Shown: positions 48,449-57,675 of the stretch, in pieces
How positions within the stretch are numbered: the stretch's first letter is position 1
Layout of the letters: every line of letters begins with the position of its first letter
Assembly: GCA_028681335.1 (NCBI GenBank)
Contig: JAQUIT010000020.1
Span: 1-64,000, forward strand
Source: Desulfuromonadaceae bacterium
GTDB taxonomy: Bacteria; Desulfobacterota; Desulfuromonadia; Geobacterales; Pseudopelobacteraceae
Direction: 5' to 3'
Length of the DNA: 64,000 nt
Translations under genes and position numbers: made by a program
The notes under the pieces: model-generated
Told to the model about the DNA's origin: nothing
Databases searched by the model: none
The model's input: only the letters and a program-made list of their open reading frames with translations

Positions 48449-48545
48449 TTTCACGCGAAGACACGAGAACACAGAGAAAGCCTGAACAAAAATGTATGGT
48501 GTAACCCAAAAGGCTCTACGTTTTTTTGGTTCTCTCCGCGTGAAA
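48449..48545. repeat. Inverted repeat / probable dispersed-repeat remnant between pstB and phoU
   Basis: TTTCACGCG (48449-48457) and CGCGTGAAA (48537-48545) are perfect inverted matches, with inner partners GAGAAC (48465-48470) and GTTCTC (48529-48534). The A/C/G-biased stretch CGCGAAGACACGAGAACACA resembles dispersed intergenic repeats I recall from Geobacter-type genomes. Confidence 0.45.
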
Positions 48546-48597
48546 CAAGTCTTGTCTTGTATTTTGTCATGCGTTGCAACTTATTGTAAGAACAGCT

Positions 48598-49380
48598 CTA
48601 GCCGAATCGTCCGGTAATGTAATCCTCAGTCTGCTTCTTCTCCGGGTTGGTGAAAATCTTGCGGGTTCCGCCGGCTTCAATCAACTCACCCAGATAAAAG
48701 AAGGCGGTGACATCCGATACACGCGCGGCCTGCTGCATGTTATGGGTAACGATGACGATAGTATACTTGCTTTTCAGCTCTTCTATCAACTCCTCTATCT
48801 TGAGGGTCGAAATCGGGTCCAGCGCCGAGCAGGGTTCATCCATCAGAATAATCTCGGGGTTGACCGCAATTGCACGGGCGATGCAGATACGCTGTGCCTG
48901 GCCGCCGGAAAGCCCCAGGGCCGAATCATTCAGGCGGTCCTTGACCTCATTCCAGATGGCCGCGCTTTTAAGGCTGCGCTCGACCGCCTCGTCCAGGGTC
49001 GCCTTGTCGCTGACACCGGCGATACGCAGGCCATAGACGATGTTCTCATAGATCGACTTGGGAAACGGATTGGACTGCTGAAAGACCATACCGATCCTGC
49101 GCCGCAGCGAGATGACATCAGTGGAACGCTCGTTGATCTCGTCGCCGTTGAAGCGGATACTCCCCACAACCTTGGCGCTCTCCACCAGATCGTTCATACG
49201 GTTGAAACAACGCAGCAGCGTTGACTTGCCGCAACCGGACGGTCCGATAAAGGCGGTCACCTGATGGCGGGCCATGTCAAGATTGATGTTCTTGAGGGCG
49301 TGAGTATCGCCATAGTGCAGGTTAAGATCGGAGACCGAGAGAATTGGTGAATTTTCAGCCTGTTCTTGATTTTGTGACAT
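48598..49380 (-). CDS. pstB: Phosphate ABC transporter ATP-binding protein
   Basis: PstB powers high-affinity phosphate uptake. Walker A is [12 protein letters not shown], signature [14 protein letters not shown] and Walker [13 protein letters not shown]. The ATG at 49380 is preferred over one two codons upstream because AAGGA lies 7 nt before it. The length is 260 aa, normal. It follows pstA by 91 bp. Confidence 0.96.
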   Translation of the reverse strand: MSQNQEQAENSPILSVSDLNLHYGDTHALKNINLDMARHQVTAFIGPSGCGKSTLLRCFNRMNDLVESAKVVGSIRFNGDEINERSTDVISLRRRIGMVFQQSNPFPKSIYENIVYGLRIAGVSDKATLDEAVERSLKSAAIWNEVKDRLNDSALGLSGGQAQRICIARAIAVNPEIILMDEPCSALDPISTLKIEELIEELKSKYTIVIVTHNMQQAARVSDVTAFFYLGELIEAGGTRKIFTNPEKKQTEDYITGRFG

Positions 49381-49471
49381 GTTCATTCCTTATTGAGTGA
49401 CTCAGAAGCTGTTTCTTATATTTTTATAAAAGATTCGTCAACGTACGCATCCCGATTTTCAGGCTGGCAGG

Positions 49472-51073
49472 TTAAAACGTCGAAGTAGTGTATTTGCCGC
49501 GCATGCGATTACGCAGGTAAATAGCGGTACTGCTGGCCACAATGACGATGGCGAGCAGCAGCAGCGTGGTAACATAGACCATCGGCTTGGCCGCCTCGAC
49601 GTTGGGGGACTGAAAGCCGACATCGTAGATATGAAAACCCAGGTGCATGAATTTCCGCTCCATGTGAAAGAACGGGAAATTTGCATCGAACGGGAGTGTC
49701 GGCGCGAGCTTGACCACACCCACGATCATCAGCGGCGCAACTTCTCCGGCAGCACGCGCCATGGAGAGGATCAGGCCGGTCATGATACCGGGGGTTGCCA
49801 TCGGCAGCAGGTTTTTGGTCAGCGTCTGGAACTTGGTGGCACCAAGCGCCAGCGACCCCTCGCGGATACCTTTTGGAATCGAGGCGAGCGATTCCTCGGT
49901 GGCGACGATCACCACCGGCACGGTCAGAAGTGCCAGGGTCAGGCTCGACCAGAGGATGCCGCCGGTGCCGAAGGTCGGCGTCGGCAAACGCTCAGGGAAG
50001 AACAGGGAGTCAATACTGCCGCCGATGCCGTAGACGAAGAAGCCAAGGCCGAAGACACCGTAGACGATGGAGGGAACTCCGGCCAGATTGTTGACCGCGA
50101 TACGCACCATGCGGGTCATCAGGTTGTCTTTTGCGTATTCACGCAGGTAGATGGCGGCGACCACGCCGAAAGGAAGCGAGAAGACACTCATCAAAACCAC
50201 CATCATGACCGTGCCGAAAATAGCCGGGAAGAGCCCCCCCTCGGTGTTAGACTCACGGGGGTCATCCAGCAGCAGTTCACGCACCCGCTCAAGATACGCA
50301 CCGCATTTGGCGAAGAACGACATGCTGTTGGGACGCTGCAGGGTAACAATATTCACCAACGGGATATCTTTAGCTGAACCGGTAACATCGCTAAACTGGG
50401 CCGTATACTCGCGAATGCCGGCCTGGGCGGCGGAAAATGTGTCGTTCAGGCCGGTAAATTCGGCCATAACCTTTTCGCGTACAGCGGTTATCTCACTGAT
50501 CTCGGCAGCGTTCTTTTCCTTGCCGGCATATTCGAGTTTCAGCAGTTTCAAGCGCAGATTCTCTGCCGTATTGTTCAGTTCCGACATCTGCTGCCTGATC
50601 TTTTTGGTCTGTTCAAGTTTGCCCGCTACAAGCTTCAGAGCCTGCTGCAATGTCGCATACGGTGTCGCAGCGGCAGGCATCAACCCTTCCGTTGTAACTC
50701 CCTGCAAAAAGCCGAAGAAATTGCCATGTTCACTCCGCTCAAGCAGCACCGCATCGGCAGGCAGAGTGCGGGCGGCGATATCCTGCTCATCGATCCAGCG
50801 AAAATCCTGACCGTAGATATCACGATTGCCGACTTTCATTTGCAGACGGCGGGTGCCGTTAACAGGATTCTTTTCCTCCTGCATGATCTGACCAAGGGCA
50901 AACGAGCCATCCTTCATCTCTAACTTGACGAGCTCTTTCGGCCAAAAGTAGCCAAGGCCGTTGAACATAACCACCCCTACAAGGGTGAGGCTCATGACCA
51001 GTATGATCGCCAGTGCGGCGCCGGTTGCCAGAACATAGGGTTCACCGGTTTTCCAGAATGGTTTAAGTTTCAT
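49472..51073 (-). CDS. pstA: Phosphate ABC transporter permease PstA, long form
   Basis: This is a Pst permease. After a first membrane helix (residues 14-37) there is a long periplasmic insert of about 240 residues with a coiled-coil-like stretch (LEQTKKIRQQMSELNNTAENLRLKL), then the usual permease domain (SVFSLPFGVVAAIYLREYA; EAA loop region SIPKGIREGSLALGATKFQT). The length of 533 aa compares with about 290 in E. coli. AAGGA precedes the ATG. Only 13 bp separate it from pstC. Confidence 0.93.
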   Translation of the reverse strand: MKLKPFWKTGEPYVLATGAALAIILVMSLTLVGVVMFNGLGYFWPKELVKLEMKDGSFALGQIMQEEKNPVNGTRRLQMKVGNRDIYGQDFRWIDEQDIAARTLPADAVLLERSEHGNFFGFLQGVTTEGLMPAAATPYATLQQALKLVAGKLEQTKKIRQQMSELNNTAENLRLKLLKLEYAGKEKNAAEISEITAVREKVMAEFTGLNDTFSAAQAGIREYTAQFSDVTGSAKDIPLVNIVTLQRPNSMSFFAKCGAYLERVRELLLDDPRESNTEGGLFPAIFGTVMMVVLMSVFSLPFGVVAAIYLREYAKDNLMTRMVRIAVNNLAGVPSIVYGVFGLGFFVYGIGGSIDSLFFPERLPTPTFGTGGILWSSLTLALLTVPVVIVATEESLASIPKGIREGSLALGATKFQTLTKNLLPMATPGIMTGLILSMARAAGEVAPLMIVGVVKLAPTLPFDANFPFFHMERKFMHLGFHIYDVGFQSPNVEAAKPMVYVTTLLLLAIVIVASSTAIYLRNRMRGKYTTSTF

Positions 51074-51086
51074 AGATACACGTTCC

Positions 51087-53315
51087 TTAATAGCGTCCGT
51101 ATTTTTTACGGAATTTCTGCCGCATCGACTCGGCTACCGTGTTGATAACAAAGGTAAACAAGAACAGCAGCACGGCAGAGAGGAATAACGTCCGGTAAAG
51201 TGTACCATCGAGTGGGGCCTCAGGTATCTCAACCGCAATGTTGGCCGCCAGGGAACGCAGGCCGTTAAACAGGCTCCAGCTCATGATCGGTGTATTGCCG
51301 GTGGCCATCAGTACGATCATGGTCTCGCCGATGGCACGACCGAAGCCGATCATGACCGCCGAGAACACACCAGGCAACGCCGAGGGAAGTACCACACTCC
51401 AGGCTGTCTGCCAGCGACTGGCACCAAGGGCCAGCGACGCTGCGGTAAGGTTCCGCGGCACGTTGGAAATGGCATCTTCGGCGATGGTAAAGATGATAGG
51501 CATTACGGCAAAGCCGAGGGCAATGGCGATGATGATACTGTTGCGCTGGTCGTAGCGAACCCCTATCGTGCTGTACAGCCACTGTTTAACGTCGCCGGAG
51601 AACAGGCTTACCTCCACAACACCGCCCAGCAGAGAGGCTATGTAGACACCAATGATCACAACCGGGATCAGGAGAACAAACTCATACCCGCGGGTGAATC
51701 TCTGGATTGAAGAGGCTGTCTTGATCTGCTTCCAGAAGAAGATCGTAACCAGCAGCATCACCGGCACAATGACAATACTCAAGAACAGTGTCAGCACATT
51801 CTTATCAATCAGCGGAGCCAGCCAGAGACCGGCGAGAAAACCGATTACTACCGACGGAATTGCGGCCATGATTTCAACCACCGGCTTAACGCGCCCTTTG
51901 AGCTTGGGTGACATAAACTGGCTCGTATAGAGGGCCGCCAACAGTGACAACGGCACGGCAAACAGCATGGCAAACAGCGTTGCCTTGATGGTGCCGAACA
52001 CCAGCGGCACAAGGCTCATTTTCGGTTCATAATCATCGCTCGCCGACGAAGATTGCCAGGCATATTCCGGCTTATCGTATCCTTCATACCAGACCTTGCC
52101 AAACAGCGTACCGAACGAAACATCCGGATGCGGCATCTTGAGCTTCCAGGTAGATAGCGTGCGGTTGGCGTCCAGGATGGTCATGGCCGTCCCTTTAGGG
52201 GAAAGTGCCGCCAGCACAATTGCCGCTCCCGGCTTGATCGTCAGCAGGTTGCGCTCCGACGTCATATGGTCGGCATGAATTTCACCACCGGCAGCAGAAA
52301 AGATGGTTTTGTTACGCACCGATGGAATGATAAACGCTACGGCACCGGCAGCCGGACGCAGGATATGGATACGGGCAAGACGCCTGTCCTCGCTACTGCC
52401 CGGCGTTTTGACCGGGAACCAGGTAGACATGCCCCCCTTGGCATCACCAACGGCAATAGACACATCGCCAAGCACAAGGGAGAGAGCGGTAACAGCCTGG
52501 TGATCTTCCGAAGCGAGTACGGTATCCAGCAGGCGCGCCTGATCAGGTTCCGAAATATCCCAGCGCAGCAGCATACCGTTATCGGTGCCGCCATAGAGAT
52601 AATGCCCCTTGGAATCAACCGCAACAGCAGATAATTTCCCCGGCAGCGGGTCACGGACCTCCGTTACCGACGTACTCCGTTTCTCGTTCCCCTCAAAATC
52701 GCTTTCCACCAGCTGATGCGTTACCCGTAAACGGTCGCCGGTCAGACGATCAATCCGCACGGTTCCACCATCTTCCATGCGGCGTACGAACGATTGTACA
52801 ATGCCGTCGGCAGCGGGAAAGGAAAGCTCATCCTGAGAGGTGACGTCCTGGGCGAGAGAAAAACTGCCATCATCATTCTTGGTTGAGGAAAACTCTACCG
52901 CGACAGAGGTGATGGCGCCGTTGTCCCACAGCAGGTTATAGGTCGATTTGCCGCCATACTCTGCTGAAGCGACCCGCAGCGCACCAACCGGTATAACGGG
53001 AGCCTTGATTTTGGCAACGACAGAGCCATCAGTCTCCTTCAGAAAGCTGAAGGTACCGTTCGTATCAAGAACAAAAAAACCGTGCTGATTATTTTCAGCC
53101 CCGACCGCCAGCACGTCTCCTGACGGAATGTCATCCGGGACCTTAACCGTGGCCGCAATTTTCGCGGATGATGGGTAGAAGAGCGGCAGGGCGACCCGGG
53201 AAATCATCACCAGAATCCAGACAACCGAGACAATAACCATAACGCCGCCGCTGCGAATCAGAAATTCGGCAATGCGGTCATTACGACGGGATTTATCAGT
53301 AAAGTTTTTAGACAT
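51087..53315 (-). CDS. pstC: Phosphate ABC transporter permease PstC, long form
   Basis: This Pst permease starts MSKNFTDKSRRNDRIAEFL (ATG at 53315, AGGTG upstream). One membrane helix (about 27-50) is followed by a periplasmic insert of roughly 370 residues with beta-propeller-like character (repeats such as VAVDSKGHYLYGGTDNGMLL and LSPKGTAMTILDANRTLSTW), then the permease domain (ALYTSQFMSPKLKGRVKPVVE, EAA-type LTAASLALGASRWQT). The length is 742 aa against about 320 in E. coli. Long PstC/PstA pairs are known in several proteobacteria. Confidence 0.93.
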   Translation of the reverse strand: MSKNFTDKSRRNDRIAEFLIRSGGVMVIVSVVWILVMISRVALPLFYPSSAKIAATVKVPDDIPSGDVLAVGAENNQHGFFVLDTNGTFSFLKETDGSVVAKIKAPVIPVGALRVASAEYGGKSTYNLLWDNGAITSVAVEFSSTKNDDGSFSLAQDVTSQDELSFPAADGIVQSFVRRMEDGGTVRIDRLTGDRLRVTHQLVESDFEGNEKRSTSVTEVRDPLPGKLSAVAVDSKGHYLYGGTDNGMLLRWDISEPDQARLLDTVLASEDHQAVTALSLVLGDVSIAVGDAKGGMSTWFPVKTPGSSEDRRLARIHILRPAAGAVAFIIPSVRNKTIFSAAGGEIHADHMTSERNLLTIKPGAAIVLAALSPKGTAMTILDANRTLSTWKLKMPHPDVSFGTLFGKVWYEGYDKPEYAWQSSSASDDYEPKMSLVPLVFGTIKATLFAMLFAVPLSLLAALYTSQFMSPKLKGRVKPVVEIMAAIPSVVIGFLAGLWLAPLIDKNVLTLFLSIVIVPVMLLVTIFFWKQIKTASSIQRFTRGYEFVLLIPVVIIGVYIASLLGGVVEVSLFSGDVKQWLYSTIGVRYDQRNSIIIAIALGFAVMPIIFTIAEDAISNVPRNLTAASLALGASRWQTAWSVVLPSALPGVFSAVMIGFGRAIGETMIVLMATGNTPIMSWSLFNGLRSLAANIAVEIPEAPLDGTLYRTLFLSAVLLFLFTFVINTVAESMRQKFRKKYGRY

Positions 53316-53335
53316 AATCACCTGATCTCATTCGC

Positions 53336-53360
53336 AAAAAAACCCTCCCCGAAGGGAGGG
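53336..53360 (-). terminator. Intrinsic terminator/attenuator between pstS and pstC
   Basis: On the minus strand CCCTCCC-TTCG-GGGAGGG is followed by T7, 30 bp after the pstS stop. Partial termination here would give more PstS than permease. Confidence 0.9.
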
Positions 53361-53389
53361 AACAACAGTTCATTGTAAATTGCAAGGGA

Positions 53390-54355
53390 TTACTTGAGAC
53401 TTTTCAGCTGGGCATCAATCATCTTTGCTGTCAGCGGATCATAACCGTCTTTAACTACGATTTCCTGTCCTTCTTTGGAGAGTGCATATTTCAGGAATTC
53501 TTCCACAACCTTGGGCAGTGGCTCACCCGGTTTTTTGGCAACATAGATGTAGAGCATTCTGGAAAGAGGGTATTTCCCGGAAAGAACATTCTGATAGTTG
53601 GCAGCTTCTGCGGGAGCACCCTTCTTGTCGGAAAGCGCGAGGACACGAACACCTGATGTAGCATAGCCTATACCGGAATAACCGATACCGGAGATATCAT
53701 GAGCGATGCCTTCCACAACAGATGCAGAGCCCGGCTGCTCCTTAACGGAACTCTTGTAGTCGCCTTTTTTGAGGGTGTGCTCCTTGAAGTAACCGTAGGT
53801 ACCGGATGCGGAGTTACGACCGTAGAGGCTGATCGGCTTTGCAGCCAGCTTGCCCGTCACGCCCAACTGTCCCCAGGTAGTGATGTCGGAGAGACCACGC
53901 TTGTGAGTGCTGGAAAAAATGGCATCAACTTCGTCAAGCGACAGGCTTTTGATGGGGTTGTCCTTGTTGACAAAGACAGCCAGCGAATCAAGCGCTACGC
54001 CGATCTTGGTCGGTTTGTAGCCGTACTTCTTTTCAAACCCTTCGATCTCGGAACTCTTCATTTCACGTGACATCGGCCCAAGCTGGGCGGTACCGGCAAT
54101 CAGAGCAGGAGGAGCGGTAGTGGAACCCTTTCCTTCGATCTGGATGTTGACGTTAGGATACTTTTTCTTGAAACCCTCTGCCCAGTAGGTCATCAGGTTG
54201 TTGAGCGTATCGGAACCGATACTGCTCAGGTTACCGGCAACACCGGCAGTTGATTTGTACTTGGCGATCTTGGCATCAATATGGGTTGGTGCTGCGTGTG
54301 CTGCTGCCACGGTGGCAGTAATCAGTACTGCGGTAAGAATTGACTTCTTTAACAT
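53390..54355 (-). CDS. pstS: Phosphate-binding protein PstS
   Basis: PstS binds phosphate in the periplasm. The signal peptide is LTAVLITATVAAAHA. Phosphate-site motifs are SIGSDTLNNLMTYWAEGF, GSTTAPPALIAG and RNSASGTYGYFKEHTL. The length is 321 aa. GGAGG precedes the ATG. It heads the pst operon behind a Pho-box-like promoter and is followed by an attenuator hairpin. Confidence 0.96.
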   Translation of the reverse strand: MLKKSILTAVLITATVAAAHAAPTHIDAKIAKYKSTAGVAGNLSSIGSDTLNNLMTYWAEGFKKKYPNVNIQIEGKGSTTAPPALIAGTAQLGPMSREMKSSEIEGFEKKYGYKPTKIGVALDSLAVFVNKDNPIKSLSLDEVDAIFSSTHKRGLSDITTWGQLGVTGKLAAKPISLYGRNSASGTYGYFKEHTLKKGDYKSSVKEQPGSASVVEGIAHDISGIGYSGIGYATSGVRVLALSDKKGAPAEAANYQNVLSGKYPLSRMLYIYVAKKPGEPLPKVVEEFLKYALSKEGQEIVVKDGYDPLTAKMIDAQLKSLK

Positions 54356-54396
54356 TTGGATAGTCCTCCATGTGGGTTAACTTCAAGTCTGAAAAG

Positions 54397-54430
54397 AGTA
54401 TAGCAGATGATTGTTACAACCATGTTACAG
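54397..54430 (-). promoter_or_regulatory. PhoB-dependent promoter of pstS (Pho box)
   Basis: On the minus strand CTGTAACATGGTTGTAACA (54430-54412) contains two TGTAACA repeats 11 bp apart, and TATACT (54402-54397) follows after 9 bp, the geometry expected of PhoB-activated promoters. A further TGTAACA copy lies at 54458-54452. Confidence 0.82.
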
Positions 54431-54535
54431 GGAGGAAAATGGTGGGTTAAATGTTACAGAGGGTTTGATTGCTTCGCTGTGGAGCTGAGTGAGGAGCAAT
54501 TCAGTCTGCCCGTGAGGCGAATAGCTTGTAAAAGT

Positions 54536-54591
54536 GGAAGGGCACCTCTCAGCCAACAGAGTTTCGCTGTGTGCTGTGAGGTGCCCCTTCC
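54536..54591 (-). terminator. Large hairpin downstream of phoR
   Basis: GGAAGGGCACCTC (54536-54548) pairs with GAGGTGCCCCTTCC (54578-54591), one bulge, with further inner pairing (CAGC/GCTG, ACAG/CTGT). It lies 30 bp after the phoR stop; the minus-strand tail ACTTTTACA is only moderately T-rich. Confidence 0.65.
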
Positions 54592-54620
54592 TTGTTATGT
54601 CAGTTACGCCACCAGTTTAT

Positions 54621-56378
54621 TTACGCCTTTTTGGCGGTGAACGTGAAGATTGATCCTTTGCCCGGTTCGCTTGTTACGGAGACGGCACCACCATGGAGCT
54701 GTACGATATGTTTCACAATCGCAAGTCCGAGTCCGGTTCCCCCCTGTTCGCGGGTTCTGGCCTCATCGACCCGGTAAAAGCGTTCAAAGATGCGCGGCAG
54801 GTCCTTGAAGGGGATGCCGATACCGGTATCAGCCACGGACACCTTGACGAAGTCGCCGTCATCTTCGGCAAAGAGGCGAATCGAGCCCCCTTCGGGCGTG
54901 TACTTGATGGCGTTTTCCAGCAGATTAACCACTACCTGTTCAAGGCGTCCCTGGTCCGCCATTATGCGCGGCAGGGCAACGGCTGCAGACTCGTTGAGTA
55001 TGGCAATATTTTTTTGGACGGCACGCTCCTGAAGCAACATGCAGGCTTTTGCGATCGTCCCCGAAACGTCGATCGGGTTGAGCTCAATAAGGGCCTCTTT
55101 TGTTTCAAGGCTGGAGAGTGTGAGGATATCGTTTATCAGATTGGTCAGCCGCTCCGAGTGGCTGGAGATGATCTCCACAAAACGGACGGCACGGTCCGGG
55201 TCGGACTTCAGGGCACCGTCAAGCAGGGTTTCGGCGTACCCCTTGATAATCGTGACCGGAGTGCGCAGCTCGTGTGAAACGTTGGCGACAAAATCACGGC
55301 GCATGTTTTCGGCCTTCTTCAGGTCACTGATGTCATGGAAGACCGCAACGATCCCCTGCCTGACGCCATCCACATTAAGCGGTACCCAGTGTGTAAGCAG
55401 GGTGATGTCGTTCGGCTGAATCGAAATTTCCCGCACCAGCTCGTCAACATCCGGCTTACCGAGATCGTTAAAAGCCTCCAGCAGGTCGGGATGCCGCGAG
55501 ATCTCAACGAGCTTTTTGCCATCCACGCTGCCGGAAATTGAAAAGAGACGGCAGAAGGCCGGATTCACCAGGGTGATGACACCATCGGGCGCGGTCACCA
55601 TGATGCCCTCGCCCATGCTGCTGAGGATCGTATCAAGGCGCTGCTTTTCGGCGGAAAGACGCTGCACCTGATCATCAATCCTCTCCGACATGTCGTTCAG
55701 CACCCCCGCCAGCATACCAATCTCATCATTGGAGACTACCGGGATTTTAGTTTTAGCCGTGCCATGACCTATGCCGGCGGCGGCATCAGCCATATCACGC
55801 AGCGGCTTGGTCGTCAGGTTCGAGAGAACATAACTGAACAGCAGAGCGATCAGAATAGTTAGTGCCGAAGCCCCGCCAACCATGCCGTGGAGGGCATTCC
55901 GCGCCGAAGCGAGATATTCCAGCGGCATGGCGAGGCGAATGATCCCGTCCACCGTGCCGTTGCCGTATGTCATCGCCGAATAGAGCATCTTTGTCCGCAG
56001 GGTATCCGAATAACGCACGGCGCTACCGCTGCCGTTTATGAGCGATTCCTGCACCTCGGGACGTTGCAGATGGTTCTCCAGCTGCGCCAGGCGCGCCTGC
56101 CCCACATCCGAATCGCCCAGGACCGTGCCGTTTGGTGCAATCAGCGTGACTCTGGCCTTGATGACTGTTCCGATAGACTCGGCAAGCTGCTGCGGAGCCG
56201 TCGCCTGTTTGTTGCTCATTACCAGCATACGGGCCAAGCGCGTCTGGCTGACCAGGTTGGCACGGCTCTCTTCGATCATCCCCTGTTGCAGGGTGTGGTC
56301 GAAATAGAGATAGAAACTCCCGGTCATCAGGGCGATCAGCACGATGTAGGATAAAACCAGTTTGGTCCGAAACCTCAT
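54621..56378 (-). CDS. phoR: Phosphate regulon sensor histidine kinase
   Basis: PhoR controls PhoB in response to Pst/PhoU status. The 585 aa protein has two membrane helices (about 7-28 and 160-185) around a periplasmic region, then HAMP, a PAS domain (about 240-340), HisKA with the phospho-acceptor in NVSHELRTPVTIIKGYAE, and HATPase (NLLENAIKYTPEGG, DTGIGI, GGTGLGLAIVKH). GAGGAG precedes the ATG, 3 bp after the phoB stop. The large periplasmic loop is longer than in E. coli PhoR and is usual in other phyla. Confidence 0.93.
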   Translation of the reverse strand: MRFRTKLVLSYIVLIALMTGSFYLYFDHTLQQGMIEESRANLVSQTRLARMLVMSNKQATAPQQLAESIGTVIKARVTLIAPNGTVLGDSDVGQARLAQLENHLQRPEVQESLINGSGSAVRYSDTLRTKMLYSAMTYGNGTVDGIIRLAMPLEYLASARNALHGMVGGASALTILIALLFSYVLSNLTTKPLRDMADAAAGIGHGTAKTKIPVVSNDEIGMLAGVLNDMSERIDDQVQRLSAEKQRLDTILSSMGEGIMVTAPDGVITLVNPAFCRLFSISGSVDGKKLVEISRHPDLLEAFNDLGKPDVDELVREISIQPNDITLLTHWVPLNVDGVRQGIVAVFHDISDLKKAENMRRDFVANVSHELRTPVTIIKGYAETLLDGALKSDPDRAVRFVEIISSHSERLTNLINDILTLSSLETKEALIELNPIDVSGTIAKACMLLQERAVQKNIAILNESAAVALPRIMADQGRLEQVVVNLLENAIKYTPEGGSIRLFAEDDGDFVKVSVADTGIGIPFKDLPRIFERFYRVDEARTREQGGTGLGLAIVKHIVQLHGGAVSVTSEPGKGSIFTFTAKKA

Positions 56379-56381
56379 ATG

Positions 56382-57065
56382 TTACTCCTCGATCTTGTAG
56401 CCGAAACCACGGACGGTCTTGATGATATCTCCCGGCGCCCCAAGCTTGCCGCGCAAACGCGTGACATGCGTATCAACGGTTCTGGTATCCCCGGCATTGT
56501 TGTAGCTCCAGACATTCTGTAACAATTTTTCGCGGCTGTGCACGTAGCCCTTTTTCTCCGCCAGATATTGCAGCAGCTTGAACTCGGTGCTCGTCAGATC
56601 AATCTCGGCCCCGGCACTCACGACGATGTGACGCTTCTTATCGATGACGATATCGCCGATGGTGAACAGGTCGGCACCAGACTCCTGAACACCCTGATCA
56701 AGACGGCGCATGACCGCTTTGACCCGCAGCGCCACCTCACGCATCGAGAACGGCTTGACGATGTAATCGTCAGCACCGACCTCAAAGCCGACGACCCGAT
56801 CAATCTCATCCCCTTTTGCCGTTATCATGATAATCGGTATCTGGGATGTGCGCGGCTCCTTGCGCAGCGCCTTGCAGACCTCGGTCCCGAGCATACCCGG
56901 CAGCATGAGGTCCAACAGAATCAGGTCGGGAAGATCGCTACCGGCCCTCTCCAACCCCTGTTTGCCGTCATGGACGCAGGTCGTGGCATACCCCTCTTTC
57001 TCAAGATTAAAAGCCAGAAGCTCCGCCAGATCCTTCTCATCCTCGATAATCAATACTCTTTTCAT
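56382..57065 (-). CDS. phoB: Phosphate regulon response regulator
   Basis: This is an OmpR/PhoB-type regulator. The receiver begins MKRVLIIEDEKDLAELLAF and has the phospho-Asp in LILLDLMLPGM and Lys in ITAKGDEIDR; the winged-helix domain has LTSTEFKLLQYLAEKKGYV and VDTHVTRLRGKLG. The ATG at 57065 is chosen by homology with GGGAG upstream. The length is 227 aa. A Pho-box-like repeat lies 63 bp upstream, suggesting autoregulation. Confidence 0.94.
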   Translation of the reverse strand: MKRVLIIEDEKDLAELLAFNLEKEGYATTCVHDGKQGLERAGSDLPDLILLDLMLPGMLGTEVCKALRKEPRTSQIPIIMITAKGDEIDRVVGFEVGADDYIVKPFSMREVALRVKAVMRRLDQGVQESGADLFTIGDIVIDKKRHIVVSAGAEIDLTSTEFKLLQYLAEKKGYVHSREKLLQNVWSYNNAGDTRTVDTHVTRLRGKLGAPGDIIKTVRGFGYKIEE

Positions 57066-57127
57066 AGTAGCTCCCGCCCTTGATTGACAACGGCCCAAAC
57101 AGATCCAGACTATTTGTAACATATAAT

Positions 57128-57146
57128 TGTTACGACAGCGTTACAA
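57128..57146 (-). promoter_or_regulatory. Pho-box-like repeat upstream of phoB
   Basis: On the minus strand TTGTAACGCTGTCGTAACA contains two GTAAC repeats 11 bp apart, matching the pstS box. A third GTAAC-type half lies inverted at 57116-57120. Confidence 0.72.
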
Positions 57147-57280
57147 GCTCATAAAGATTGTGTAGAAACTGCCCCGGAGCGGTCCGGACAACGTCAATGT
57201 TCACAAACATTTTATCCAACCTCCACCTGATTGTAATATTAATCGTATATACTGGTGAAAAATCAAGGAGGAAGACGTAC

Positions 57281-57463
57281 ATGAAAACAAGATTAAACGA
57301 GGACTATTACTTCTGGTGCTGTGACTGGTGTGACTCTGAAAACCTGATACCCTGGGCAAAATTACAGGAAGGTGCCACATGCGGGGCCTGCCACCGCCCG
57401 ATGAACCTGGCTGAAACAAATGGCGCTGGCATCGACGCCACGTTCTCAGCAGGGCTGTGTTAG
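57281..57463 (+). CDS. Small zinc-ribbon protein, unknown function
   Basis: This 60 aa protein starts MKTRLNEDYYFWCCDWCDSE, with a strong AGGAGG 9 nt upstream; the open frame extends further but lacks a start signal there. Four cysteines in CDWC and CGAC form a probable zinc ribbon, with WAKLQEG between. No family name is recognised. It is divergent from phoB. Confidence 0.7.
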   Translation: MKTRLNEDYYFWCCDWCDSENLIPWAKLQEGATCGACHRPMNLAETNGAGIDATFSAGLC

Positions 57464-57642
57464 CGATGGGCGGCTGGCTGGCCTCCCTGGCAGAATGGGT
57501 CCGCTTGCCGCTACGGAGCGGCTTTGCGGAGCTTGACCTGCAGATCGACAAACTGCGCGCGCTGCGTGACTCCTACGAGGCATCGCCCCCCAAAGCCTCA
57601 ACTGAGCCGAAACATAATTTGGAACCACTCTGCATACCGTAA
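57457..57642 (+). CDS. Possible small protein overlapping the zinc-ribbon gene
   Basis: A GTG at 57457 (or ATG at 57466) opens a 61-residue frame overlapping the preceding stop by 7 bp. The N-terminal half MGGWLASLAEWVRLPLRSGF is amphipathic and is followed by a charged helix (LDLQIDKLRALRDSYEAS). There is no clear ribosome binding site except through coupling. It could be real or chance. Confidence 0.4.
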   Translation: MLAMGGWLASLAEWVRLPLRSGFAELDLQIDKLRALRDSYEASPPKASTEPKHNLEPLCIP

Positions 57643-57675
57643 CGAGCAATCCCCCCACTCTCTCGCTAACAAGCT

